Below are positions 49,543 through 56,922 of a DNA stretch of 64,000 nucleotides, in pieces. Below the pieces are notes generated by a model. It made no database searches and was not told where the DNA came from. It was given only the letters and a program-made list of their open reading frames with translations. How positions within the stretch are numbered: position 1 is the first letter of the stretch; the number at the start of each line of letters is the position of its first letter. Position numbers and translations under genes: made by a program. This DNA comes from Sphingomonas oleivorans (GTDB lineage Bacteria > Pseudomonadota > Alphaproteobacteria > Sphingomonadales > Sphingomonadaceae), in NCBI RefSeq assembly GCF_003050615.1, contig NZ_NWBU01000010.1:467165-531164 (forward strand). The letters are read 5' to 3'.

Positions 49543-49553
49543 GGGAGCAAGGA

Positions 49554-50336
49554 ATGACGATCGATCTCGGCGACTATGAAAAGGGGGCCGGCTTCCGCGG
49601 TGACTATGGTGCCGCGCTCGATGCGCTGCAGGAACGGCTGCGGCATATCCAGGTTGCCCATATCGTCCATCACCGCCGCGCGCTGATCCTGTTCGAAGGG
49701 TGGGACGCGGCGGGCAAGGGCGGGATCATCCAGCGCCTCACCGCCAAATGGGATCCGCGCCATTTCGAGGTCTGGCCGATTTCGGCGCCTACCCCGGCGG
49801 AGAAGGCGGAACATTATCTGGAACGCTTCCGCAGGCGCCTGCCGCCGCTGCGCGCGATCGGCGTGTTCGATCGGAGCTGGTATGGGCGCGTGCTGGTCGA
49901 ACGGGTGGAGGGATTTGCCACTGAGGCCGAGTGGCGGGCCGGATATGACGAGATCAGCGCCTTCGAGGCGGATCTGGCCGCGCAGGGCATCACGCTCATC
50001 AAGCTCTTCATCCATGTGACGCAGGAGACGCAGGACGAGCGCTTGAAGGAGCGCCTGACCGATCCCTGGAAGCGCTGGAAGACGGGAGCGGACGATTTCC
50101 GCAACCGGGCGCGGCGGGCGGATTATCTGGCCGCTATGGCCGACATGTTCGCCCGCACGGACAGGCCGGGCGCGCGCTGGACGGCGATCGACGGCAATAA
50201 TGAGAAAGCTGCGCGCATCGCGGCGCTCACTTATGTCGCGGACAGGCTCGAACAGACGGTGCCGATGGTGCCGCCGCCGCTCGATCCCGCGCTGAAGGCG
50301 CTGGCGGAGAAGGAATTGGGGCTGCGACTCGATTGA
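49554..50336 (+). CDS. ppk2: Polyphosphate kinase 2 family protein
   Basis: Uses polyphosphate to phosphorylate nucleotides (or makes polyphosphate). It has 260 residues, the single-domain form. Walker A is GWDAAGKGG (49-57), Walker B-like VFDRSWYGRVLVERVEG holds Asp106 and Arg107, and the lid segment DPWKRWKTGADDFRNR follows. Class I versus II/III cannot be settled from sequence alone. It starts 49 bases after aspS with GGAGCAAGGA as ribosome site. With ppk1 and ppx at 42.3-46.1 kb it completes a polyphosphate gene neighbourhood. Confidence 0.93.
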   Translation: MTIDLGDYEKGAGFRGDYGAALDALQERLRHIQVAHIVHHRRALILFEGWDAAGKGGIIQRLTAKWDPRHFEVWPISAPTPAEKAEHYLERFRRRLPPLRAIGVFDRSWYGRVLVERVEGFATEAEWRAGYDEISAFEADLAAQGITLIKLFIHVTQETQDERLKERLTDPWKRWKTGADDFRNRARRADYLAAMADMFARTDRPGARWTAIDGNNEKAARIAALTYVADRLEQTVPMVPPPLDPALKALAEKELGLRLD

Positions 50337-50401
50337 TCCTGCCTCTCGACAGGATCCGGGCGGAGGCGCATTCGTCCTGATCGATCGAACGACTGGCCGG
50401 A

Positions 50402-50608
50402 ATGGAAATGGACGAAGCCGAAGCCATTGACGAGGCGGGCCTGCTGCTGAGGGAAGGCGGCGGCTTCGTCCTTCAGCGCGACGCGGGCGGCCTGTGGCAT
50501 CTCGACATGCATCGTGTGCCCGTCGACCTGGTCGGAAAACGGGTGCGGATCATCGGCATTCGGTCCCGTCCCGATCTGGTCGATGTGGAGGGCGTGCAGC
50601 CGGGCTGA
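50402..50608 (+). CDS. DUF5818-like small protein
   Basis: A 68-residue soluble protein of unknown function. Its pattern, LLREGGGFVLQRDAGGLWHLD followed by HRVPVDLVGKRVRIIG and DLVDVEGVQPG, fits small OB-like proteins labelled DUF5818 in sphingomonads. A start at 50408 (MDEAE) is also possible. It lies alone between ppk2 and a convergent dehydrogenase gene. The short length makes the call moderate, but the conserved blocks support a real gene. Confidence 0.55.
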   Translation: MEMDEAEAIDEAGLLLREGGGFVLQRDAGGLWHLDMHRVPVDLVGKRVRIIGIRSRPDLVDVEGVQPG

Positions 50609-50706
50609 GCCGGGGACGTGTCGACGATCTCGTCCGATCCGTCCTCGCGCAGCGCGTCGCGATCCTCGGCCGCTATCCGGGCTGCACGGCCGATATATTG
50701 CTTTGC

Positions 50707-51723
50707 CTACCAGTCCAAACGGATCGCGATTTTGCCGAAGAATCCGCCCCTGGAAAGGAGGCGATAGGCTTCGCCCACTTCATCGATGCCGAATATCCGG
50801 TCGACGACCGGTTCGATGCGAGCCGCATCAATGGCCTGCATCGCCTGGCTGAAGTCCTGGACGGACCCCGTATTGTTGCCCTGCACCCGGACCGCCTTGA
50901 CGATGACCGGCATCAGATCCAGTTCCAGTGTCGTGCCGGTGATGAAGCCGATCGTGAAGATCACACCGCCCTGGCGGACAGCGGCGACCGATCGCGCGAA
51001 CGTGTCCGAGCCCACAGTTTCCAGGATGAGGTCGGCGCCCCGGCCGGCTGTCAGACGTTTGACCTCGGCATCCCAATCCGGCGACGTACCGTAGTTTATC
51101 GTCTCGTCCGCGCCGAGCGAGCGAGCCCGTTCGAGCTTGCTGTCGGAGGATGAGGTGATGATCACCCGGGCGCCCCGCGCCTTGGCGAGTTGCAGCCCGA
51201 ATATCGAAACTCCGCCTGTCCCAAGCAAGACGACCGTCGCACCCGGGCCGGCATCCGCGGCGGCAAGCGCGTTCCAGGCGGTCGTCGCCGCTATCGGAAG
51301 GGTCGCGGCTGCCTCCCACGAAAGATGATCGGCTATCTTGACGACGGAAGCCGCGTCGGCCGTTGCGATTTCACGCAGCGAGCCTGGAAGGGACAATCCC
51401 CGCATCGCGGCGCCGTTTTCAGCGGTGCCGCGTCCTGCGATCCAGAGCGCTTTCGGATGCAGCGCGACGCGGTCTCCGATCTTGAGGCCGGAGACGCTCT
51501 CGCCCTCGCCGATCTCGACGACTTCTCCTGCACCGTCCGCAACCGGCACCAAGGGATAAGTCACACCGGGATATTGCCCGGTGGCAACCGCGAGATCGAT
51601 GAAATTGAGACTCGCGGCCCGCATGCGGACAAGGATCTGCCCATGGCCGGGCCGCGGCGGATCGGGCAGTTCGACTTCGGCTAGATCATCGAGCGATGGA
51701 CCGCGTAACGAGAGGGCACGCAT
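50707..51723 (-). CDS. MDR-superfamily NAD(P)H-dependent oxidoreductase (quinone reductase/zinc-type ADH-like)
   Basis: A medium-chain dehydrogenase/reductase of 338 residues. The N-terminal GroES-like domain contains LVRMRAASLNFIDLAVATGQYPG; the nucleotide-binding motif is VVLLGTGGVSIFGLQLAKARGA near 165-186; AGRGADLILETVGSDTF follows. The Asn in SLNFIDL where zinc-type members have Cys suggests a zinc-free quinone oxidoreductase-like enzyme reducing quinones or enones with NAD(P)H. ATG at 51723 starts homology. It is divergent from a LysR gene across 92 bases holding a LysR-box-like dyad, so that regulator probably controls it. Confidence 0.85.
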   Translation of the reverse strand: MRALSLRGPSLDDLAEVELPDPPRPGHGQILVRMRAASLNFIDLAVATGQYPGVTYPLVPVADGAGEVVEIGEGESVSGLKIGDRVALHPKALWIAGRGTAENGAAMRGLSLPGSLREIATADAASVVKIADHLSWEAAATLPIAATTAWNALAAADAGPGATVVLLGTGGVSIFGLQLAKARGARVIITSSSDSKLERARSLGADETINYGTSPDWDAEVKRLTAGRGADLILETVGSDTFARSVAAVRQGGVIFTIGFITGTTLELDLMPVIVKAVRVQGNNTGSVQDFSQAMQAIDAARIEPVVDRIFGIDEVGEAYRLLSRGGFFGKIAIRLDW

Positions 51724-51776
51724 CGTATTTTCCTTCGGAATTGATGACCGCAGGACTATCTCATCTGCAAAAACAT

Positions 51777-51794
51777 GATTGAATGGGTGCAATC
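51777..51794. promoter_or_regulatory. LysR-type operator-like dyad
   Basis: GATTG (51777-51781) and CAATC (51790-51794) form a perfect 5-bp inverted repeat with an 8-base centre, including the ATTG-N8-CAAT form common for LysR sites. It lies between the divergent MDR gene and the LysR gene, 22 bases before the LysR ATG. Confidence 0.5.
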
Positions 51795-51815
51795 CACAAC
51801 TCATAACTGCGTTCT

Positions 51816-52748
51816 ATGCAGCAATTCGATGCTTTGCCCGATATTGAAGCTTTGCACGCATTCATTGCCGTTGCGGAGGAAGGTTCCTTCAATGCCGCGG
51901 GCCATCGCCTCAACCGCGATGCCACCATCATCTCGCGACGTGTCCAGGCTCTGGAACAAGGCCTTGGGGTTCGCCTGATCGAGCGTTCCACGCGCCGCGT
52001 AAGTCTGACGGAGGCCGGCGAAGTCTATCTTGGCCATGTTCGTCCGCTGCTGCACAATCTGTTGGCTGCTGGTCGGGAGGCAGGCCGATTTACGGAGGGC
52101 GAGCCTCGGGGGCGCTTGCGACTGGCCTTGCCCGGAAGCTTCGGCCGTATGTGGCTGATGCCGATGCTGGCCGATTTTCTCGAGGCCTATCCGGGGGTGA
52201 CGCTCGACGTCGCTTTCTCGAATCGCTTCGTGGATCTGATCGGAGAAGGATTCGATCTGGCGATACGTCTGGGCGTTCTGCCCGACTCGCGGCTTGTGGC
52301 GCGCAAGCTGGCGGAGCGAAAGCGAATGATCTGCGCATCGCCTGCCTATCTTCAGCGACGGGGCGTTCCCGCTTCGCCTGAGGAACTCAGCCGGTACGAA
52401 TGCCTGATCTTCTCCGGCAAGGTGAACCCTTATGTTTGGGAATTTATGATGCCCGGCGCAAAGCAGCTCGTGGTGCCGGTTGCCGGGCCTTTCATCTCGG
52501 ACGATGCGGAAGCGCTCGTTCCGGCAGCCGTCGCCGGACGGGGATTGCTTTATGCAACCGACTGGCTCGTGGGCCGTGAACTTGCCGACGGGCGCTTGGT
52601 GCGGATTCTCGAAGACTTCCCTGTTCCCGACGAGGGCGCGATCTATGTGGTGCACCCCTCGTCGCGTCATGTTCCGAACAAGACCCGCGCGTTCGCGCAC
52701 TGGATCAGTGAACGACTTTCCCGGAACCTGCCCTGGCAGCAAGGATAG
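51816..52748 (+). CDS. LysR-family transcriptional regulator
   Basis: A 310-residue LysR regulator. The N-terminal winged helix-turn-helix is LHAFIAVAEEGSFNAAGHRLNRDATIISRRVQALEQGLG (read in parts, about 10-48), followed by RLIERSTRRVSLTEAG. The substrate-binding domain (about 95-295) is of the CrgA/DsdC-like type with PGSFGRMWLMPMLADFLEAYPGV. It is divergent from the MDR oxidoreductase gene, the classical LysR arrangement, and presumably controls it in response to a substrate. Its base composition is slightly lower in GC than flanking housekeeping genes. Confidence 0.9.
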   Translation: MQQFDALPDIEALHAFIAVAEEGSFNAAGHRLNRDATIISRRVQALEQGLGVRLIERSTRRVSLTEAGEVYLGHVRPLLHNLLAAGREAGRFTEGEPRGRLRLALPGSFGRMWLMPMLADFLEAYPGVTLDVAFSNRFVDLIGEGFDLAIRLGVLPDSRLVARKLAERKRMICASPAYLQRRGVPASPEELSRYECLIFSGKVNPYVWEFMMPGAKQLVVPVAGPFISDDAEALVPAAVAGRGLLYATDWLVGRELADGRLVRILEDFPVPDEGAIYVVHPSSRHVPNKTRAFAHWISERLSRNLPWQQG

Positions 52749-52799
52749 TGCATTTCGAATGCATTGATCAGTGGGAGCCAAGCGCATCGACTAAGTCGA
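52749..52799. repeat. Two short inverted repeats downstream of the LysR gene
   Basis: TGCATT-TCG-AATGCA (52749-52763) directly follows the LysR stop, and TCGACT-A-AGTCGA (52787-52799) follows. They lie in the 153-base gap before the convergent SDR gene and may act in termination or as binding sites. No other feature is seen in the gap. Confidence 0.4.
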
Positions 52800-52901
52800 G
52801 AAATCAGCCGTTCTTCTCGGGCTCCGCCGGACGCGAGCTATAGGATTCGGGCCTCTAATTCTTGCCGCTGCTCGTGAGCTCTGCGCAGCCGGTAATCCGG
52901 C

Positions 52902-53927
52902 TCATGCAAGGCCCAGTTCGATCAGGCTGGCGGCGGTGTCGCGGATGGTCTGGTCTACCGGCCGATATTCGAGCTTCAGCACCGAACGCGCCTTGTTGCC
53001 GGAGACGCGCACATCGCGGCCGAGATCGCCGATCACCGCGCGCACCACCGGATCGAAGAGCGAGACGAACCGCATCAGCCAGTCCGGCAGGTCGCGCTTC
53101 GGTATCTTGCGCGCCCGTTCGGGATAGGCCTGCCGCAATATGGCTGCGATCTCGCGAAACCATAAGGAAGGGCCGCCGACGATGAAGCGCTCGCCCACGG
53201 CCGCCGGCTCGGTCATCGCGCGGACATGCGCCTCGGCCACGTCGCGCACGTCGACGATCGGAAAGGCGAAGCGCGGCGTGCCGGGATAGGCACCGTTCAG
53301 CAGCTTGCGGACGGCTTCGATCGACGGGCTATAGTCCCGCTCCATCATCGGGCCCAGAATGAGGCCGGGATTGATGACCGCAAGCTCGAGCCCGTTCGCG
53401 CGCGCAAAGTCCCAGGCCGCCCGCTCCGCGAGGGTCTTCGACTTGTAATAGGGTGTGCAGAGCGGATTGGCGACGTCGCTCCAATCCTCCTCGTCATAGG
53501 GCGGCGTGCCTGTGCCATAGGTGATGGCGGCGGTCGAGGAGGTGAGCACGACGCGCCGGACGCCGGCATCCTTCGCCGCTTTCAACAGCCGCAACGCGCC
53601 CTCGCGCGCCGGCACGATCATGTCGTCCTCATGCTTGGGCAACGCGGACGAAAAGGGCGAGGCGACGTGGATGGCATAGGTGCAGCCGGCGGCCGCCTCG
53701 TGCCAGCCCGCATCGTGCATGAGATCGGCTTCGACGAAATCGAGATCGCCATCCTTCGCGCCGTGCTGCGACCGGATCGCGCGCGCGATTTCGTCTGCGC
53801 GCGCCATCGAGCGCAGCGATCCGCGCACATCATAGCCCCGATCGAGGAGAAGGGCTGCAATCCGGCTGCCGAGAAATCCGGTCACCCCGGTGACGAGCAC
53901 TTTTGGCTTGGCGTTGATCCCACTCAT
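52902..53927 (-). CDS. Extended SDR (dihydroflavonol-4-reductase-like) oxidoreductase
   Basis: An NAD(P)-dependent extended short-chain dehydrogenase of 341 residues. The nucleotide motif GVTGFLG is at 14-20 and the catalytic YxxxK is Tyr160-Lys164 (PYYKSKTLAERAA). Substrate-loop regions resemble dihydroflavonol reductase and aldehyde reductases (NPGLILGPMMERDYSPS). It probably reduces a carbonyl compound, substrate unknown. ATG at 53927 has AAGGAAGG about ten bases upstream; a longer in-frame reading to 53960 would include the operator. It is divergent from a TetR gene with overlapping inverted repeats between them. Confidence 0.87.
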   Translation of the reverse strand: MSGINAKPKVLVTGVTGFLGSRIAALLLDRGYDVRGSLRSMARADEIARAIRSQHGAKDGDLDFVEADLMHDAGWHEAAAGCTYAIHVASPFSSALPKHEDDMIVPAREGALRLLKAAKDAGVRRVVLTSSTAAITYGTGTPPYDEEDWSDVANPLCTPYYKSKTLAERAAWDFARANGLELAVINPGLILGPMMERDYSPSIEAVRKLLNGAYPGTPRFAFPIVDVRDVAEAHVRAMTEPAAVGERFIVGGPSLWFREIAAILRQAYPERARKIPKRDLPDWLMRFVSLFDPVVRAVIGDLGRDVRVSGNKARSVLKLEYRPVDQTIRDTAASLIELGLA

Positions 53928-53952
53928 GTCGCTGCCTTCCTTGATCTGACGG

Positions 53953-54007
53953 ACTGACATTTTCGATCTATATTGTCAGTTTGACAGTCTCCGTCCAGAG
54001 TGTCAAC
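53953..54007. promoter_or_regulatory. TetR operator cluster between SDR and TetR genes
   Basis: ACTGACA (53953-53959) and TGTCAGT (53974-53980) are perfect inverted arms. TGTCA-GTT-TGACA (53974-53986) forms a second, tighter dyad sharing an arm. TGTCAAC at 54001-54007 is a further half-site eight bases before the TetR ATG. Between the first arms, minus-strand TATAGAT (53972-53966) could be the -10 box of the SDR gene. Confidence 0.6.
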
Positions 54008-54015
54008 GGGAGGGC

Positions 54016-54609
54016 ATGAATGATCGCGATCCCAAGCGGCGACAGTTGATCGAGGCAGCGCTTGCTACCGTCTCGCGCTATGGCTTCAGGAAGACGTCGA
54101 TGCAGGATATCGCGGATGCCGCGGGCGTATCGCGGGCCGCGCTCTATCTTCATTTCAGCAATAAGGAGGATGTCTTCCGCTCGGTGACGGCGGCGCTCCA
54201 TGCCGATGCGCTCGACCGCGCCCGGGCTGCCTTTTCCGGGAACGCCTCCTTCGCCATACGGCTGCGCGATGGGCTGTGCGCCTTCATGCTCGGCATGATG
54301 GCGCCGATCCATTCAAGCCCTCATGGCCAGGAACTGTTCGATGCCAATCTGGCATTGGCGGCGGATATCAATGCCGAAGGGAAGCGGCAGCTCCTCGCGC
54401 TGCTCGTCGAGCTGGTCGAACAGGCCGAAGCATCGGGGGAGATCATCCTCGATAGGGTCAAGACGAAGCCCCCCGCGCTTGCCGACATGATCTTCGTATC
54501 GGTGAGCGGGATGAAATATGCGGGTGACGGCCTCGATGCGCTCGAGCGGCGCATCAGCTTGCTTGCGGACATTCTGGGTGCGGCCCTCGGATCCGATCCC
54601 GGCAATTGA
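54016..54609 (+). CDS. TetR/AcrR-family transcriptional regulator
   Basis: A 197-residue TetR-family repressor. The N-terminal helix-turn-helix is ATVSRYGFRKTSMQDIADAAGVSRAALYLHFSNKEDVF (about 15-52). The C-terminal ligand domain is poorly conserved, so the effector is unknown. It is divergent from the SDR gene and surrounded by matching dyads, so it probably represses that gene and itself. The start ATG at 54016 lies after GGGAGGG. The stop is 10 bases from the next, convergent LysR gene. Confidence 0.92.
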   Translation: MNDRDPKRRQLIEAALATVSRYGFRKTSMQDIADAAGVSRAALYLHFSNKEDVFRSVTAALHADALDRARAAFSGNASFAIRLRDGLCAFMLGMMAPIHSSPHGQELFDANLALAADINAEGKRQLLALLVELVEQAEASGEIILDRVKTKPPALADMIFVSVSGMKYAGDGLDALERRISLLADILGAALGSDPGN

Positions 54610-54618
54610 GGGCTGCTC

Positions 54619-55509
54619 TCAGCCAGTCTGCCAAGCCTCTTCCAGTCGCTCGGCCAGAAAATCGACGCATAGCCTGACCCGCGCCGCCAGATGACGGCTA
54701 TGCGGATAGACGGCGTGAATGGGCGAGGCCGGCAGGGGAAGATGGGGCAGGACGGTTTCGAGCCGGCCTGCCTTTATGTCGTCGCGGACGAACCAGGCCG
54801 ATTTGAGCACCAGCCCGGCGCTCTGCAATGCCCATTCATGCGCGACCTCGCCCGTATTGGTGACAAGCGCGCCGGACAGGCGGGCGCTGGATCCATCGGC
54901 GAACGCCCATTCGCCGGCCGGCGGATCTCCGAAGCTGATGCAGTCATGCGTGATCAGATCTTCGACGCTTTGGGGTCGGCCGCGCCGATCGAGATAGGCG
55001 GGCGAGGCACAGATGATGCGCGCATCGGGCGCGATACGCTGCGCGATCAGGCTTGAATCGGCGAGCGCCCCGAAACGGATCGCAAGATCGAAGCCGCCTT
55101 CGACGATATCGACGACCGTATCCGATGCATGGAGGCTTATGCGCAGCCCCGGATGCATCGCCTGGAATTCGGCGAGCAGCGGCGCCAGGTGCAGGCGCGA
55201 GAAATTGACCGTCGACGTGATGCGCAGCAGGCCGGCGGCAATGCTCTTGCTCCGGGTCGCTTCCAGTTCCGCCTCATCGATATCGGCGAGGATGCGCACG
55301 ACGCGTGCATGGAACATCGCCCCCTCCTCGGTAAGCGCGAGCGACCGCGTCGTGCGATTGAGCAGCCGCACGCCGAGCCTTGCCTCGAGCCGCGCCAGGC
55401 GGCGGCTCGCCACGGTCAGCGAGAGGTTCAGCTCGCGCGCGGCTGCCGACAGGCTGCCGGCCGCGACGACGCGCGCGAAGACGATCATGTCGGTAAGCGA
55501 GTCGGCCAT
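54619..55509 (-). CDS. LysR-family transcriptional regulator
   Basis: A 296-residue LysR regulator. The HTH spans about 8-45 (VARVVAAGSLSAAARELNLSLTVASRRLARLEARLG, read in parts), with RLLNRTTRSLALTEEG after it. The effector domain (about 90-290) resembles AaeR/DmlR-type regulators (MHPGLRISLHASDTVVDIVEGGFDLAIRFG in parts). It is divergent from the PRISE-like gene. A perfect palindrome at 55515-55531 lies just before its start codon, so autorepression is likely. Confidence 0.92.
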   Translation of the reverse strand: MADSLTDMIVFARVVAAGSLSAAARELNLSLTVASRRLARLEARLGVRLLNRTTRSLALTEEGAMFHARVVRILADIDEAELEATRSKSIAAGLLRITSTVNFSRLHLAPLLAEFQAMHPGLRISLHASDTVVDIVEGGFDLAIRFGALADSSLIAQRIAPDARIICASPAYLDRRGRPQSVEDLITHDCISFGDPPAGEWAFADGSSARLSGALVTNTGEVAHEWALQSAGLVLKSAWFVRDDIKAGRLETVLPHLPLPASPIHAVYPHSRHLAARVRLCVDFLAERLEEAWQTG

Positions 55510-55514
55510 GCACT

Positions 55515-55531
55515 CTTGCTATAATAGCAAG
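55515..55531. promoter_or_regulatory. Perfect 17-base palindrome, LysR operator candidate
   Basis: CTTGCTAT (55515-55522), centre A, and ATAGCAAG (55524-55531) form a perfect dyad five bases before the LysR start codon (55509). It contains a T-N11-A LysR box and overlaps the region where the LysR ribosome site or transcript start should lie. Confidence 0.65.
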
Positions 55532-55582
55532 GCTTCATCGCGCTAATGTGCGATTATTGTGGATTGCGATGAGCATTACACA

Positions 55583-55612
55583 GTCCCTGCAACAGCAATG
55601 AGGTGCAGGGAC
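55583..55612 (+). promoter_or_regulatory. Perfect 9-bp hairpin abutting the start codon of the PRISE-like gene
   Basis: GTCCCTGCA (55583-55591) and TGCAGGGAC (55604-55612) pair perfectly around a 12-base loop. The second arm ends at the base before ATG (55613). The only good ribosome-binding bases (TGAGG, 55599-55603) are in the loop, next to the stem. If this is transcribed, the hairpin should modulate initiation. Confidence 0.65.
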
Positions 55613-56662
55613 ATGAAGGACGTAAAGGGTGTTGCGCTCGTCGTCGGATCGAATGGGATCATCGGGAATGCCGTTGCCGGGGAACTCGTACGGGATGGCT
55701 GGACGGTGCGCGGCCTCGATCGGCGCGGCACGGGAGGCATTCCGACCATCTCGGCCGACCTGACCGATGGCGAGGCGACGGCCAAGGCGCTCGAGGCCGC
55801 GCGCGATACGACGCATATCTTCTACGCGGCGCTCAGCCCGGATCCGGACCTTTCGGTGGAGGCCGAACGCAATGGCCGCATGCTGGGCAATCTCCTCGAC
55901 GCGCTGGAACAGGCCAAGGCGCCGCTCCAGCGCGTGGTCATCTACCAGGGCTACAAGATTTACGGCATTCATCTCGGCGCCAAGGTGCAAACGCCGGCGC
56001 GCGAGAGCGATCCGGTGCATATGCCGCCCAACCTGTATCTCGCGCAGGAAGCGCAGTTGAAGGCGCGCGCGGAAAAGAGCCGCTGGGACTATGTGGCGCT
56101 CCGCCCGGATGTCGTGGTCGGCGACATTTACGGCAATCCGATGAATATCGCGCTGGTGGTCGGCGTCTTCGCCGAACTGTCTCGTGCGCTGGGCCTGCCG
56201 ATGCGCTTTCCGGGGACCGATAAGGCCTATGGCCAGCTCGTCCAATGCACCGATGCCGGGCTGCTCGCGCGCGCGAGCCGGTGGGCCGCCATCAGCGAAA
56301 AGGCCTCGGGCGAAGCCTTCAACATCACCAATGGCGACACCTTCCGCTGGGAACGGATGTGGAGCGACGTGGCGCGGCATCTCTGCATGGAGACGGCATC
56401 CCCGGTTCCCCTGATCCTTCCGCGCCACATGCCCGACAAGGCGCCCCTGTGGCGGGAAATCGCGACGCGCCACAAGCTCGTCGAGACCGATCTCGACACG
56501 CTCGTCGGCTGGGGCTTTGGCGACTTCATCTTCCGGACGGAAACCGATGTGATCTCGGATCTCAATAAAATCTATCGCTATGGTTTCACCGAGCGGATGG
56601 ACTCGACCGCCTCGCTTCTCGGCGCGATCGACAGCCTCAAGCGAAAGCGCGTGCTTCCCTGA
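55613..56662 (+). CDS. PRISE-like SDR (progesterone 5-beta-reductase/iridoid synthase-type enone reductase)
   Basis: An atypical extended SDR of 349 residues. The dinucleotide motif is VVGSNGIIG (10-18). Instead of the usual YxxxK, it has the PRISE pattern: Lys115 in YQGYKIYG and Tyr142 in PPNLYLAQE, matching the catalytic Lys-Tyr pair of plant PRISE enzymes that reduce activated C=C bonds of enones. The substrate is unknown. ATG at 55613 follows a hairpin directly; ATG at 55598, inside the hairpin loop, would add five residues. It is divergent from a LysR gene and 260 bases before a TonB receptor gene. Confidence 0.8.
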   Translation: MKDVKGVALVVGSNGIIGNAVAGELVRDGWTVRGLDRRGTGGIPTISADLTDGEATAKALEAARDTTHIFYAALSPDPDLSVEAERNGRMLGNLLDALEQAKAPLQRVVIYQGYKIYGIHLGAKVQTPARESDPVHMPPNLYLAQEAQLKARAEKSRWDYVALRPDVVVGDIYGNPMNIALVVGVFAELSRALGLPMRFPGTDKAYGQLVQCTDAGLLARASRWAAISEKASGEAFNITNGDTFRWERMWSDVARHLCMETASPVPLILPRHMPDKAPLWREIATRHKLVETDLDTLVGWGFGDFIFRTETDVISDLNKIYRYGFTERMDSTASLLGAIDSLKRKRVLP

Positions 56663-56689
56663 CGGCGCGGCACTCCAAACAGGGGACGG

Positions 56690-56922
56690 TCACAGATGCC
56701 GACATGAATCGCACCCCGGTCCACATTCCCGTCATTGAACCGATAGGAAGTGTTTATCAGGCGATAGAAAGTCTGATGGCGAGCTATTCTATATATATTT
56801 CGAAGCTTCTCTGAAGGTCTGCTGGCATGAATTTGATTGGCAAATCTATATATTCTAACTTTTAATTATACGACGTTCGTGGGTTCCCCGATTGGCGACA
56901 GGCAGTTTTCGGGGGACATAAA
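56690..56922 (+). promoter_or_regulatory. AT-rich control region before the TonB-receptor gene
   Basis: This stretch of the 260-base gap is far richer in A/T than anything around it. TCTATATAT occurs twice (56788-56796 and 56845-56853). A possible promoter is TTGATT (56833-56838), a 17-base spacer and TAACTT (56856-56861). TTCGGGGGA at 56908-56916 could serve as ribosome site for the TTG start. Two AT-rich repeats at 57-base spacing could be activator sites. Confidence 0.4.
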
